64,000 nucleotides of DNA, taken from positions 1 to 64,000 of the forward strand of contig FNQX01000008.1 in assembly GCA_900107575.1 (NCBI GenBank). Reading direction: 5' to 3'. Position 1 is the stretch's first letter. Each line of letters starts with the position of its first letter. The notes under the pieces were generated by a model. The model was not told the origin of the DNA. It did not search any database and worked only from the letters and a program-made list of their open reading frames with translations. This stretch comes from Lachnospiraceae bacterium NK3A20 (GTDB lineage: Bacteria; Bacillota; Clostridia; Lachnospirales; Lachnospiraceae). A program made the position numbers and the translations under genes. Below are positions 41,674 to 50,903 of the stretch, piece by piece.

Positions 41674-43359
41674 TCAACAGCCGGATTCGTTTTCCCCGAT
41701 TACGGTTCCGAAATAATAGAAATTCCTGCACTCATCCAGGTGCACGTCATAGAAGTGCCCGATCATGGAAGGGTCACCTTTGACATGCACGATGAGATTG
41801 TTGGAGAGGCGGCACGAGACGAGGCTCTCATCCTGCTCGTTCACCTCTTCTGCAAGGGCGCACATCGTCCGTCCTGTGAGCTTTGCCGCCTGGTCTCTCG
41901 CCGATGCCTGCACCTCGCGAAGAATCCGGTCGAACCCTTCCTTCACCAGCTCCTGTGGCACCTGCTCCATCTTCGCTGCCGGCGTTCCGGTGCGCTTCGA
42001 ATAGATGAACGTGTAGGCATTGTCATAGTGGACACGGCGAATGACGTCAATGGTATCGTCGACATCCTCCGGCGTCTCCCCGGGGAAGCCCGCGATGATG
42101 TCCGTCGTGATGGCCGCGTCCGGCAGCTCTTTGCGGATATGCTGCGCGAGTGCGATGTACTGCTCCTTCGTATAGCGGCGGTTCATCGCCTGCAAGATTT
42201 TATCGGAACCCGACTGGAGCGGCAGGTGAATGTGCCGCGCGATATTCGGATGCCGTTTGATCACCTGGATGAGATCCTCGGAGAGGTCCTTGGGGTGCGG
42301 CGTCATGAAGCGCACGCGTTTGAGTCCCGGCACCATCGCGACTTCTTCCAGAAGCTGTGCGAAAACAACAGGCTCCTCCAGGTCTTTGCCGTACGAGTTG
42401 ACGTTCTGTCCGAGCAGCATGACTTCGACCACGCCGTCCGCAACGAGCGCCTCCACTTCGCGCAGGATATCCTTCGGCGCGCGGCTTCTCTCTCTGCCGC
42501 GGACATAGGGCACAATGCAGTAGCTGCAGAAATTGTTGCAGCCGAACATGATGTTGATGCCGGATTTATAGCGGTATTTGCGCTCTACAGGAAGGTCCTC
42601 GACGATCTCGTCCGTGCTGTCCCAGACATCGATGATCTTGTGTCCCCTGGGACTGAACTGCCCCTTCTGCGGTGCGGTGTCAGTAACGGCCACAGGCTGC
42701 CGGATATCATTCTCCCTGCGGATGCCGTCGCCCTGGTAGCTCGCATCCTCAATGACCGTATAGCGGTTTCTCCGTCTCCTGCCGGTGCCGGTACTCTCCG
42801 GCTTTTCCTCATATACGTTGCAGAGGTATTCCGCGAACCGGAAGAGATTGTGTGTGCCGAAGACCAGATCGACATAAGGGAAGCTCTTCCGGATCCTGTC
42901 GACGTTCGTCTTCTCCTGCATCATGCAGCCGCAGACGGCGATCTTCATGCAGGGATTATCTTTTTTATAGTGAGACGCTCTGCCGAGCCGCCCGAAGAAG
43001 TGCTGATCCGCGTTGTCCCGCACCGTACAGGTGTTGTAGATCACGAAATCCGCGGACTCCTCCTCGATTTCCGTAAACCCTGCCGCATTCAGAATGCCGG
43101 AGAGCTTCTCTGCGTCCCTCGCGTTCATCTGACAGCCGAAATTCTGCACGTGATAGGTAGGCGTTCGTCCGAGCGTTTCGGCAAGTTTTTTCGTGTAGGT
43201 CTTGGCAAGTTCCAGGTAGGCTTCCTGCCGCTGCAGCTCAGATGCATCGCGCGACTTAAGATCCGCCGCCTTCTCTTCCTCCGTAGGTTTTCGGAGGAAT
43301 CTTGCGGGGATGCCGGTTGCCTTCTCTATGGTATTGGTTGTCGTATTCTCTGTATTCAT
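41674..43359 (-). CDS. miaB: tRNA-2-methylthio-N6-dimethylallyladenosine synthase
   Basis: Radical SAM enzyme that methylthiolates i6A37 made by MiaA. 561 residues, longer than typical (about 440-510) owing to an N-terminal extension of about 65 residues and a basic linker (about 190-245, TGTGRRRRNRYTV). The first cluster Cys are in NFGCQMNARD, YNTCTVRDNA and VCGCMMQEK; the radical SAM motif is CNNFCSYCIVPYVRG; a C-terminal TRAM domain follows LTGRTMCALAEE. Start overlaps the pepT stop (ATGA). Confidence 0.96.
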   Translation of the reverse strand: MNTENTTTNTIEKATGIPARFLRKPTEEEKAADLKSRDASELQRQEAYLELAKTYTKKLAETLGRTPTYHVQNFGCQMNARDAEKLSGILNAAGFTEIEEESADFVIYNTCTVRDNADQHFFGRLGRASHYKKDNPCMKIAVCGCMMQEKTNVDRIRKSFPYVDLVFGTHNLFRFAEYLCNVYEEKPESTGTGRRRRNRYTVIEDASYQGDGIRRENDIRQPVAVTDTAPQKGQFSPRGHKIIDVWDSTDEIVEDLPVERKYRYKSGINIMFGCNNFCSYCIVPYVRGRERSRAPKDILREVEALVADGVVEVMLLGQNVNSYGKDLEEPVVFAQLLEEVAMVPGLKRVRFMTPHPKDLSEDLIQVIKRHPNIARHIHLPLQSGSDKILQAMNRRYTKEQYIALAQHIRKELPDAAITTDIIAGFPGETPEDVDDTIDVIRRVHYDNAYTFIYSKRTGTPAAKMEQVPQELVKEGFDRILREVQASARDQAAKLTGRTMCALAEEVNEQDESLVSCRLSNNLIVHVKGDPSMIGHFYDVHLDECRNFYYFGTVIGENESGC

Positions 43360-44675
43360 GCAATGTCGATCTCAAAGCCTGCGTATTTATTCATGATGCG
43401 GAGCAGAATCTCTGCTCCCAGCTCCATCTCGTCGACGCAGACGTATTCATATCTGGAATGGTAGTTGTAGGCACCCGTGCCGAGATTCGGGCAGGGAATG
43501 CCGCGATAGGACAGCGTGCAGCCGTCGGTGCCGCCGCGGATCGGAACGTCCACAGGCTCGATGCCGAGCGCGCGTGTCGCCTCCCGCGCATTCTCGATGA
43601 GATGCATCTGGGGGCGAATCTTCTCCAGCATGTTGTAGTAGCTGTCCTTGATGGTCACGGTCACGACGCCTTCCCCGTACTGGGAATTCAGCTTGTCCGC
43701 TGCAGACTTAGCGAGCGCCTTGCGCGCTTCGAACTTCTCTCTGTCGTGATCACGGATGATGTACTCCATCGTGGCGTGATCCGTCGTGCCGCTCATCTCA
43801 TCGACGTGGAAAAATCCCTCGCGGTCCTTCGTGTGGTACGGCGTCTCCTTCTCCGGCAGGAGTGCGTTGTACTCCATCGCAACGAGCAGTGCGTTCCGCA
43901 TGGAATGGTAGGCATCTCCCGGGTGTGTGGACTTGCCCTTGATGTCGACGTGAAGGGAGGCCGCGTTGAAGTTGTCGAATTCCATGTCGCCGACCCTGCT
44001 GCCGTCGATCGTATAGCCGTAGTCGACCGCAAACTGTTCCGGGTCGAAATTCATGACGCCGTTGCCGACCTCTTCATCCGGCGTGAACATGATGCGGATC
44101 GTACCGTGTGCGATTTCGGGATGGTGCAGGAAGAAGTCCGCTACTTCCATGATCTGTGTCACACCGGCCTTGTCATCGCCGCCGAGCACCGATCTGCCGT
44201 CGGTCACAACGAGCATCTTGCCCTCTTTCGTCGCAAGGTCAGGATAGTCCTCTTCGCTCATGCGGATGCCAAGTTCCTCATTCAGCACAATCTCCCCGCC
44301 GTCGTAGGAAGGAATAAGGCGCGGATGTATGCCGATCCCCCTGCCGTCGACCGCAGCGGACGTATCCATGTGCGCGACGAGGCCGAGGATCGGGGCCGTG
44401 TTCTCGCGGCGTTTTTTCTGTGCATCGGGGATCTTTGCCACCTTTTCCGGATCTGTCGGAATGTTGCCGGGGATCGTCGCATAGACGTAGCACTTCTCCT
44501 CGTCGAATACGACGTCTGCAGCGCCCATGTCCTGCAGCTCTCTGGTGAGGACCCTTGCGAGGTCCCTCTGCACCGGCGTCGACGGCGTATCGGCAACGCC
44601 CTCCTCCGACTGGGTGAAAATAGCAGCATAGCGGATGAATCTCTCCGCAATTTCATTCTTGTCAAAATGAGCCAT
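43356..44675 (-). CDS. pepT: Peptidase T (tripeptide aminopeptidase)
   Basis: Cytoplasmic zinc aminopeptidase of the M20 family that removes the N-terminal residue of tripeptides. The 439-residue protein has the metal motifs VAHMDTSAAVDG (about 85-96), LGGDDKAGV, TPDEEVGNGV and the late HPGDAYHSM, GGTDGCTLSYRG segments of PepT. Start ATG 44675 with AAAGGAG. It is the first gene of the run pepT-miaB-mutS-mutL-miaA; the gap upstream contains a terminator for the opposite neighbour group. Confidence 0.96.
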   Translation of the reverse strand: MAHFDKNEIAERFIRYAAIFTQSEEGVADTPSTPVQRDLARVLTRELQDMGAADVVFDEEKCYVYATIPGNIPTDPEKVAKIPDAQKKRRENTAPILGLVAHMDTSAAVDGRGIGIHPRLIPSYDGGEIVLNEELGIRMSEEDYPDLATKEGKMLVVTDGRSVLGGDDKAGVTQIMEVADFFLHHPEIAHGTIRIMFTPDEEVGNGVMNFDPEQFAVDYGYTIDGSRVGDMEFDNFNAASLHVDIKGKSTHPGDAYHSMRNALLVAMEYNALLPEKETPYHTKDREGFFHVDEMSGTTDHATMEYIIRDHDREKFEARKALAKSAADKLNSQYGEGVVTVTIKDSYYNMLEKIRPQMHLIENAREATRALGIEPVDVPIRGGTDGCTLSYRGIPCPNLGTGAYNYHSRYEYVCVDEMELGAEILLRIMNKYAGFEIDIA

Positions 44676-44780
44676 CGTGTAACTCCTTTCGCTGTCCTTT
44701 TATTGTTGCCCTGTTATTGTTGTTCTATCAGTGTTGTCATCAGGTGATAATGGTTAGATAAGGCTAATATTATAGCACAT

Positions 44781-44814
44781 AAAAATCAGGACGTCTGCCC
44801 TGCCGCAAACGTCC
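44781..44814 (-). terminator. Rho-independent terminator of the 44.8-48.2 kb operon
   Basis: On the minus strand GGACGTTTG (44814-44806) pairs with CAGACGTCC (44797-44789), one G-U pair, 8-nt loop, followed by TGATTTTTATG. It closes the transcript ending with the gene at 44832. Confidence 0.8.
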
Positions 44815-44831
44815 CATGTCCTATCAGCGAC

Positions 44832-45590
44832 CTATAAGCGTCTCCATACAAAGGCCCGCCTTTGTGTCAAGCCGCATTTCTCCACAAGGCCCAGTTCCGA
44901 GAGCATCCGAAGAATCGTCGAGAAAGAGACACTCTTTCTGTGAATCTTCACAGCATCCTGGAAGTCCCTCGCGGTGAACTCTTCCGGAAGATTCTCCGGG
45001 ATGAGCTGTGCATAGTCGGAAGGCGTATCCAGCTGGAGAATGTCATGAATGGAGAGAGGAATTCTGTCATAGCGGTGGGAGCCTCTCTTGCCATTTTTGC
45101 CGTAGCCGTCCTTTACGCGGTACTCCTCCATGTCGAGGAGGTAGAGCCGAATGGAGAGCTGCGGATCGGACAGAAACGGCCGGATGCGATACAGCTCACG
45201 AAAGGCGCTGTACCAGGTGCCGCGCATGGTGCCTTTGTTCTTCTCCAAAAGCTCCCCCGTTTCCGGGTCAATCCAGATCGTCCACTTGATGTGCGGGATC
45301 GGAAGCACACAGGTGACGTGGTATTCCGGAAGAAAAGCGGACAGCTTCCCCCGAAGATTCCCCCAGTTGGCCGTCTGGATCTCATAGATGTCATTCTCTT
45401 TGCAGATATCCGCGATATAGCCACCGACCGGGACTTCCTGATAGAGTTCCTCGGGCTCGATGGTGTTCTTTAAGATGGCGTGGACGGTCTTCTCTTTCTG
45501 CACTCCGATGCTGTCGCGCTCTCTGGGACCCAGCGTGATGATCTTGTCTCTCGCCGCCACAAAGCGGGCAAGCTCTGTCTCCGGGATCAT
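44832..45590 (-). CDS. PD-(D/E)XK nuclease-like protein with C-terminal winged helix
   Basis: Uncharacterised, 252 residues. The N-terminal half reads KTVHAILKNTIEP, then EVPVGGYIADICKENDIYEIQT: an Asp followed 9 residues later by Glu-x-Gln after a predicted strand, the layout of a PD-(D/E)XK nuclease core. Further on come VTCVLPIPHIKW and a region rich in Tyr/Arg. The last 70 residues (FTARDFQDAV, SFSTILRMLSELGLVEK) look like a winged helix. The start overlaps the upstream stop (TGATG). A nuclease or DNA-binding role is inference; it lacks a restriction or toxin-like partner. Confidence 0.68.
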   Translation of the reverse strand: MIPETELARFVAARDKIITLGPRERDSIGVQKEKTVHAILKNTIEPEELYQEVPVGGYIADICKENDIYEIQTANWGNLRGKLSAFLPEYHVTCVLPIPHIKWTIWIDPETGELLEKNKGTMRGTWYSAFRELYRIRPFLSDPQLSIRLYLLDMEEYRVKDGYGKNGKRGSHRYDRIPLSIHDILQLDTPSDYAQLIPENLPEEFTARDFQDAVKIHRKSVSFSTILRMLSELGLVEKCGLTQRRAFVWRRL

Positions 45591-46198
45591 CACTGTAGCT
45601 TCCTTTTGTGCAGGTGGCGGCGGATATAGGCAAAGGTTTCTTCCTCACCGCGGTCTCGCAACATCTTCAACAGATGCTCGATGAGCCTTGCCGTCTCGGG
45701 ATGCAGGAACTGTGCCGTGTCACCCTGACTGTAGTAATTCCAGGGATCGGCGTCGGTATAGTCTGCGCCGCGGTATACCTTGCAGGCGGCGATGCGGTCC
45801 ATGAACATTTCCACAACAAAGCGCCCCGGCATCTTCGCCGGCATGATGCCGACTCTCCCGTTGCCTTCCGACGCCCTTGTCGAATAGTCAATCCAGTATT
45901 CGTAGTGATGGCGGTTCCTGCCCTTGTGGTGCAGCCAGGCGGTGGAATAGCCGATATCCTCGCGCTCCGCGTTGTTGGGGCTGCGATCGCCCTGATAATA
46001 CCGGGCGCCTACGAGGAATTCCGTGGGACTGTATTTGCTGAGGTCGTGCAAAAGGCCCTGGCGCAAGAGACCTACCTTCCAGCAGCCCTCGCACACGAGC
46101 ATTTTGTGATGCGTAATGGTGGCAAAATGCGCCGCAGCCTTCTGCATGGTGAGCGGCGGATGGCTGCCGGCCTGGGAACGGGAAACTTTATTTATCAT
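45590..46198 (-). CDS. DUF5662-like HD-type protein
   Basis: A 202-residue protein resembling the DUF5662 family of Clostridia, sometimes mislabelled catalase. It has THHKMLVCEGCWKVGLLRQG followed by LLHDLSKYSPTEF, an HD-like metal pair, then WLHHKGRNRHHYEYW and MPGRFVVEMFMDRIAAC, a His-rich helical set that could hold two metals. The first ATG (46198) lies inside the end of the upstream gene with a poor ribosome site; ATG 46147 (MQKAAAHFATI) is an alternative. Biochemical function is unknown. Confidence 0.78.
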   Translation of the reverse strand: MINKVSRSQAGSHPPLTMQKAAAHFATITHHKMLVCEGCWKVGLLRQGLLHDLSKYSPTEFLVGARYYQGDRSPNNAEREDIGYSTAWLHHKGRNRHHYEYWIDYSTRASEGNGRVGIMPAKMPGRFVVEMFMDRIAACKVYRGADYTDADPWNYYSQGDTAQFLHPETARLIEHLLKMLRDRGEEETFAYIRRHLHKRKLQ

Positions 46199-48155
46199 GA
46201 GACTTTACCAAGTATACCCTTGCCTGCACCGGCTCTTCGCCCTCGGCGGCGGGTCTTGCCTCCAGGATCTGAATCGAGCGGCCGGGAACTGCGGTGCGGC
46301 GCTGATCCGGAAGCGCCTCCGCATGGTCCGGGAACGACTTGTCACGGAACGTATCCATCACGACAAACCACTGATAGCCCTTCGGCGGCTGGGGAATGCC
46401 GAGGAGCTGGTTGTGCCAGTGCATGTTGATGGCAAGGTAGAGAAGCCGGTTGTCCGGATTTTCCTCCGCGTAGCTTTCGTTGTACAGGATGCCGATCGTG
46501 TGGCTGCAGCTCGAGAAATCCGGCTTGTACGCATCCTTTCCATGGAAAGAGATATCGGGATAGCCCGACACCTTATCATCGTTGAACCGGAAAGGCGTTC
46601 TCCTGCGGAAAATGGAATGCTCTCTGCGGAAGGCTGCGATCGCTTCCGTGAAGTGCAGGATCTCCCTCGCGTCAACCGTATCCTTCCACTGCATCCAGCC
46701 GATCTCGTTGTCCTGACAATACGGGTTGTTGTTGCCGTTCTGTGAATTGCATCTCTCATCTCCTGCGTGGAGCACGGGCGTACCCTGCGCCAGGAAGTTC
46801 AACGTGAGGAAATTCTTGATCTGCCGGATGCGAAGCGTACGGATATCTTTCTTCTGGCTCCTGCCCTCAATGCCGCAGTTCCAGGAATAGTTCTGGTCCG
46901 TACCGTCGCGGTCATCTTCTCCGTTGTCCTCATTGTGTTTCCAGTTATAGGAAACGAGATCCATCAGCGTGAATCCGTCATAGTTACAGACATAGTGAAC
47001 CTCACCGTGCTCCACCGGAACCGTGACAAACCGCTTTGTGAATTCGCGGACAACATTGTTGTCACTCTTTACGAACTGGCGCACCAGCGGTTCGAAATCA
47101 TCGCGGTATTCCGAAAGATGCGAAATCGAAGGCCTGCCGACGGTGGGATTCTCCTTGTCCTCTTTCTGCAGATCCTCATACGGGAAGCCGTAATAGAAAA
47201 TTGCCGTATCGCTCAGCATCGGGTCCGTCGCGAGCGTCTTCAGCGCGGAATCACCGCCCTTCAAATGGAAACCGTCCACATGGTAGTGCGTCACGTAGAA
47301 CCTTGCCGTCTCCTGCTGGGTCTGGATGGAAACGGTATCCGGGAAGAACAGCTGCAGATAGACGAGGATGCCTGCCTTATGGAAGGCATCGACCATCTCC
47401 CGAAACTCCTGCTGCGGCTTGCCGCTGGCAGCATAGGCTCTCTTCGGGGCGAAATAGCAGCCTTCCCCAAAGTTCCAGTAGTTCATCTTGCTGCTGTCTT
47501 TGCGTAAAGGTCTTGCGGTATAAGGCGACGTGGCAAATCTTGCGACATCCCCTGCCATAGAGCCCGTAGACTCCGGCACCGGCGCCCCCTCCATCCTGCC
47601 AAGCGCGGCTTCCCGCAGCTCGTAGACAGGCAGCAGCTCGACCGCGGTGACGCCCAGCTTCTTCAGATAGGGAATCTTCTCTGCGACACCCCTGAAGGTG
47701 CCACGGTGGGCAGCCTTCGACGTGCGAGAAGCGGTGAAGCCTTTTACGTGGAGCACGTAGATGTACTGATCCGGCCAGGGCGCAGTCTTTCGTCCATACG
47801 CCGGCAGCTGATCCTCATTCCGGGGGAAAAGGCGTCCCGCGGTGATCTTGCCCTTTGCTGTCTCCAGCTCGATCAATTCTCTGGCATACGGATCTTCGAA
47901 CGTATAGTTGTCCCGGTAATACCGGTAGGCCCAGTCTTCCGGCCGGATGCCGTGCACCCTGACGGAGTAGAGACTTCCGTAGCGGTATTCATCGGTAAAG
48001 GGCAGAACAATCTCCTCCAGATCGGCAAGGCGATAGAGAATGAGGCCGCAGGAAGCACAATTTCGGAACACCGTGCTGAACACCACCCCGTCATCGTCTA
48101 CAGCGGTGCCGGGCACAACCATGTGCGCGGGTGAGGTTACAAATGTAGTCGTCAT
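46188..48155 (-). CDS. GlgX/isoamylase-like protein lacking catalytic residues
   Basis: A 655-residue GH13 protein, start ATG 48155 (MTTTFVTSPAHMVVPG) with GGGAGGAA. An N-terminal CBM48-like domain precedes a barrel with YVLHVKGFT, KKLGVTAVELLPVYEL, YWNFGEGCYFAPKRAYA, and NYDGFTLMDLVSYNWKHNED, all isoamylase-like. The nucleophile strand, normally GFRFDLA, reads GFHLKGG (about 290), so the Asp is replaced; the acid/base strand (normally AEPWD) reads FYYGFPYED; only the third Asp (NYDGFT, about 387) is kept. It is therefore probably not a functional debranching enzyme and may bind glycogen or act as a regulator. First gene of a three-gene operon. Confidence 0.85.
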   Translation of the reverse strand: MTTTFVTSPAHMVVPGTAVDDDGVVFSTVFRNCASCGLILYRLADLEEIVLPFTDEYRYGSLYSVRVHGIRPEDWAYRYYRDNYTFEDPYARELIELETAKGKITAGRLFPRNEDQLPAYGRKTAPWPDQYIYVLHVKGFTASRTSKAAHRGTFRGVAEKIPYLKKLGVTAVELLPVYELREAALGRMEGAPVPESTGSMAGDVARFATSPYTARPLRKDSSKMNYWNFGEGCYFAPKRAYAASGKPQQEFREMVDAFHKAGILVYLQLFFPDTVSIQTQQETARFYVTHYHVDGFHLKGGDSALKTLATDPMLSDTAIFYYGFPYEDLQKEDKENPTVGRPSISHLSEYRDDFEPLVRQFVKSDNNVVREFTKRFVTVPVEHGEVHYVCNYDGFTLMDLVSYNWKHNEDNGEDDRDGTDQNYSWNCGIEGRSQKKDIRTLRIRQIKNFLTLNFLAQGTPVLHAGDERCNSQNGNNNPYCQDNEIGWMQWKDTVDAREILHFTEAIAAFRREHSIFRRRTPFRFNDDKVSGYPDISFHGKDAYKPDFSSCSHTIGILYNESYAEENPDNRLLYLAINMHWHNQLLGIPQPPKGYQWFVVMDTFRDKSFPDHAEALPDQRRTAVPGRSIQILEARPAAEGEEPVQARVYLVKSHDK

Positions 48156-48245
48156 ATTCCGGTTCCTCCCTATGCCAGCGTGATGATCAACAGATACGAA
48201 ATTCAATTCATTCTAGCACAGAAAGTAAACTTTGCGGGCGCAACA

Positions 48246-50204
48246 TCACACCCAGTTCTCAACTCCCAGGCAGTTCAGAAACCTGGACGGCAGCCTCGGA
48301 TTCAGGCTGCTTCCGCGCACATAACACAGATACAGCGTCTTTCTCGCCCTCGTCATCGCGACATAGAAGAGTCTCCTCTCCTCCTCAACGCCTTCCGGCG
48401 TGTACGATTTCCTGGAAGGCAGAATGCCCTCGTTAAGGTCCGGGATGATCACAGTGTCAAATTCGAGACCCTTGGACGCGTGCATCGTGATGATGTGGAC
48501 GCCGCGGGTATTGCGCGCCTGCTCTTCCCCGCTGTTCCCCCTGATACCATTGTGCTGGCCCATCTCTGCCCTCTGATCCCTCAAGAGCTGCTCCAGAAGA
48601 GCAAGAAATGTAGAGTGGTCGCGGGCCGCATCTGCCTTTTCCTCTACATCGCGCAGCACGCGTTCCACCTCCTCCCGTTCGGCATCCGTATCCGCTGCAT
48701 TCAGCGCGTACTGCCGGTATCCGATATTCCGGCAGAGGAATCGAAGCGCCATGGGCGGGCGAAGCTTTGCAAGGATACTGAGGTCTTGCAGAAAATCCGA
48801 GATGGTCCGGTACAGCACCGTTCCCGGCAGCGCAGAGCGCAGAAGCTCTGCGGGACGCACCTCTTCAGAAGATGCGGACTTCCTTGTCAGATAGCGTTCC
48901 GGCCTGTTCATCACGCGGTAATAATCCTCGCGACGAAAGCTTCCTTTCGCAGAGTCTCTTGCAAGGCGGAAATATGCCTCGATATCTTTGATGACATCAG
49001 CTCCCTTGTCTGTTCCCTGCGGCACATTCCGGCCGTATACCGGGATCTTCATGCTGCGAAGATAAGACCAGAGCCCCGCCGCCTGTGTATGCGTACGGAA
49101 GATAACCGCCGTCCTTACAAGTTCTTCCGGGGCTTCCCTCTGCAGCATGCCACAAATGGCAGCGCATTCCTCTCTCTCCGAGACAAAGGGATGGAGCGAT
49201 ACCTCTCCCTGTTCCAGGTAGCCGGAGATCTGGCGTTTCACGATTCGGTTCTGATTCTCCGCGATGACCTTCGACGCGGCGCGGAGGATGTTCCTCCCGG
49301 AGCGATAGTTCACCTGCAACCGCACCGTGCGGGCATGCGGGTGATCTGCCAGATATTGCTTCGTAACGGCCGGATCCGCGCCGCGGAAGCTGTAGATCGA
49401 CTGATCGTCATCACCGACGCAGAAGAGGTGCGTTGCGCCGCGCGCATCATCTTCCAGCATACGGATGATGTGATACTGACTCGGCGAGATATCCTGGAAC
49501 TCATCAATGAGAATATATCGAAACTTCCTGCGCCACCGTAAGAGCACGGCTGGATCACTCTCCATAAGATGGTCACACGCAAGGATCATGTCATCGAAAT
49601 CAATGAGGTGATTCTCCGACAGGTAGGTTTCATAATAGGCGTACGCCTCTTCCATTCCCGGACCCGCGGCAGTACTCATGGCTTTTCCTGATTTGCGAAG
49701 AGAGATGTTCTTCTCCAGCGCCTGGATATCCCGCTCATCTGCGTCAGAGCCAAGATACTGGTGTGCCAGCCGGTTCAGGAGTTCCTGTCTGGTTCGAGGA
49801 TCAATGAGGGCTATGCGGGTGCCACTGCTCTCCCTGAGGATATGATAGAAAACAGAATGGAACGTGCCGAACGTAACCGCCGAAGAGCCGGCTGGCGCAG
49901 CTGGGCGCGAATCATTCTGGCTCTCTGAGGTACAAGTCTTCCCCAGCTTCTCATAACGCTTCTGCATCTGCCGCGCGGCAGCCCGGGAAAAGGTCAGGAC
50001 CAGAATGGATTCCGGGCGCACATGGCGAACCTGCACGAGATAGCGGATATGGCGGACGAGCACAAAAGTCTTGCCGCTCCCCGGGCCTGCCAGAACGAGG
50101 CAGGCTCTGCCGGAGAAGGAAATCGCCTCCCACTGGGCAGGATTCCCTTCCGGTGTGGCAGAGGGTTCAGGCCCTGGCACAGGTCCAGGAGATGACCTGC
50201 TCAA
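48246..50204 (-). CDS. UvrD/PcrA-like superfamily 1 DNA helicase, compact
   Basis: ATP-dependent 3'-5' DNA helicase. About 650 residues with all SF1 motifs: Q-motif region, Walker A LAGPGSGKTFVLVRHI, Ia LTFSRAAARQM, II IDEFQDISPSQY, III GDDDQSIYSFRGA, IV LQVNYRSG, V ITMHASKGLEFDTVIIP and VI EERRLFYVAMTRAR. It is about 80-100 residues shorter than PcrA and lacks the C-terminal Tudor-like tail. Start is unclear: a TTG at 50204 inside msrC or a GTG at 50180; no ATG fits. Coupled to msrC by overlap. Probably an accessory UvrD paralogue. Confidence 0.9.
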   Translation of the reverse strand: MSRSSPGPVPGPEPSATPEGNPAQWEAISFSGRACLVLAGPGSGKTFVLVRHIRYLVQVRHVRPESILVLTFSRAAARQMQKRYEKLGKTCTSESQNDSRPAAPAGSSAVTFGTFHSVFYHILRESSGTRIALIDPRTRQELLNRLAHQYLGSDADERDIQALEKNISLRKSGKAMSTAAGPGMEEAYAYYETYLSENHLIDFDDMILACDHLMESDPAVLLRWRRKFRYILIDEFQDISPSQYHIIRMLEDDARGATHLFCVGDDDQSIYSFRGADPAVTKQYLADHPHARTVRLQVNYRSGRNILRAASKVIAENQNRIVKRQISGYLEQGEVSLHPFVSEREECAAICGMLQREAPEELVRTAVIFRTHTQAAGLWSYLRSMKIPVYGRNVPQGTDKGADVIKDIEAYFRLARDSAKGSFRREDYYRVMNRPERYLTRKSASSEEVRPAELLRSALPGTVLYRTISDFLQDLSILAKLRPPMALRFLCRNIGYRQYALNAADTDAEREEVERVLRDVEEKADAARDHSTFLALLEQLLRDQRAEMGQHNGIRGNSGEEQARNTRGVHIITMHASKGLEFDTVIIPDLNEGILPSRKSYTPEGVEEERRLFYVAMTRARKTLYLCYVRGSSLNPRLPSRFLNCLGVENWV

Positions 50205-50634
50205 TGGTCCTGACCACTTCCTGCAGGCCGCTTGCGTCTTCGTCTGTAAAGCGGTTCAGCGTCGGACTGTCTACATCCAGTACACCGACCGTCTTTCCCT
50301 CATAGTGAATCGGCACGACGATCTCGGAATTCGATGCGGCATCGCAGGCAATATGCCCCGCGAACTCGTGCACGTTGTCTACCTTCTGCAGCTTATTGGT
50401 CGCAACTGCCGTGCCGCAGACACCCTTTCCCACCTCGATATGGATGCAGGCGAGCTTCCCCTGGAAAGGGCCGACGACGAGTTTCCCGTTGTTTATCAGA
50501 TAGAACCCCGCCCAGTTGAGGTCCGGCACCGTATTGTAGATCAGAGATGAAATATTGGAGAGCATCGGCACCCACCAGGGGTCGGTCTCCGCCAGTGTCT
50601 TCACCTGTTCTGCCATCATCTTGTAATCTGTCAT
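50167..50634 (-). CDS. msrC: Free methionine-(R)-sulfoxide reductase (GAF domain)
   Basis: Reduces free Met-R-sulfoxide. Start ATG 50634 (MTDYKMMAEQVKTLAET) behind AGGAGAG; 155 residues, a single GAF domain. The three family cysteines are at 63 (KLACIHIE), 73 (KGVCGTAVA) and 97 (HIACDAASNSEIV), with the same spacing (10 and 24) as E. coli Cys84/94/118. Also NWAGFYLI and VGVLDVDSP. Cytoplasmic oxidative-stress repair. Shares 38 bases with the helicase downstream. Confidence 0.95.
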   Translation of the reverse strand: MTDYKMMAEQVKTLAETDPWWVPMLSNISSLIYNTVPDLNWAGFYLINNGKLVVGPFQGKLACIHIEVGKGVCGTAVATNKLQKVDNVHEFAGHIACDAASNSEIVVPIHYEGKTVGVLDVDSPTLNRFTDEDASGLQEVVRTIEQVISWTCARA

Positions 50635-50765
50635 TGCATTCTCTCCTAATGATTCTGCTAAGTTTCTGTCCTGCCGGTCTTGCCGGTATCTGCCGTAACC
50701 GGCATCAAAGGTTTCGCTGCAGTCCTGCATTGAGGACAGTATAGCCTATTGGCGATATGCTGGCG

Positions 50766-50897
50766 ACCATTCCGGCACCAACGTCCATATCGAGGCATGA
50801 GAAGTTCGGAAGCGACGCCGATGCAGGCGAAACCGCCTGCGCGGTGAATCGCCCTGACGATATCGCTCGCAGGTGCCGCAAAATTCGCGAAAATGGG
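50766..50897. repeat. Large imperfect palindrome in the msrC-gltX gap
   Basis: CGGCACC (50773-50779) with GGTGCCG (50872-50878), ATATCG (50787-50792) with CGATAT (50858-50863), and a central perfect hairpin GCAGGCG-aaac-CGCCTGC (50823-50840); the flanks ACCATT and AATGGGT extend it. Symmetry is good outside and broken in the middle. No gene is apparent in the 392-nt gap 50635-51026. Confidence 0.6.
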
Positions 50898-50903
50898 TTA
50901 AAG

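Noticed and set aside
41740-43464. 574-codon open frame antisense to miaB
   Set aside because: Same reason: complete overlap with a gene whose catalytic motifs are intact.
44832-46198. Restriction or toxin-antitoxin system
   Set aside because: The nuclease-like and DUF5662-like genes lack a methylase, antitoxin or defence neighbour; evidence is too thin to call a defence system.
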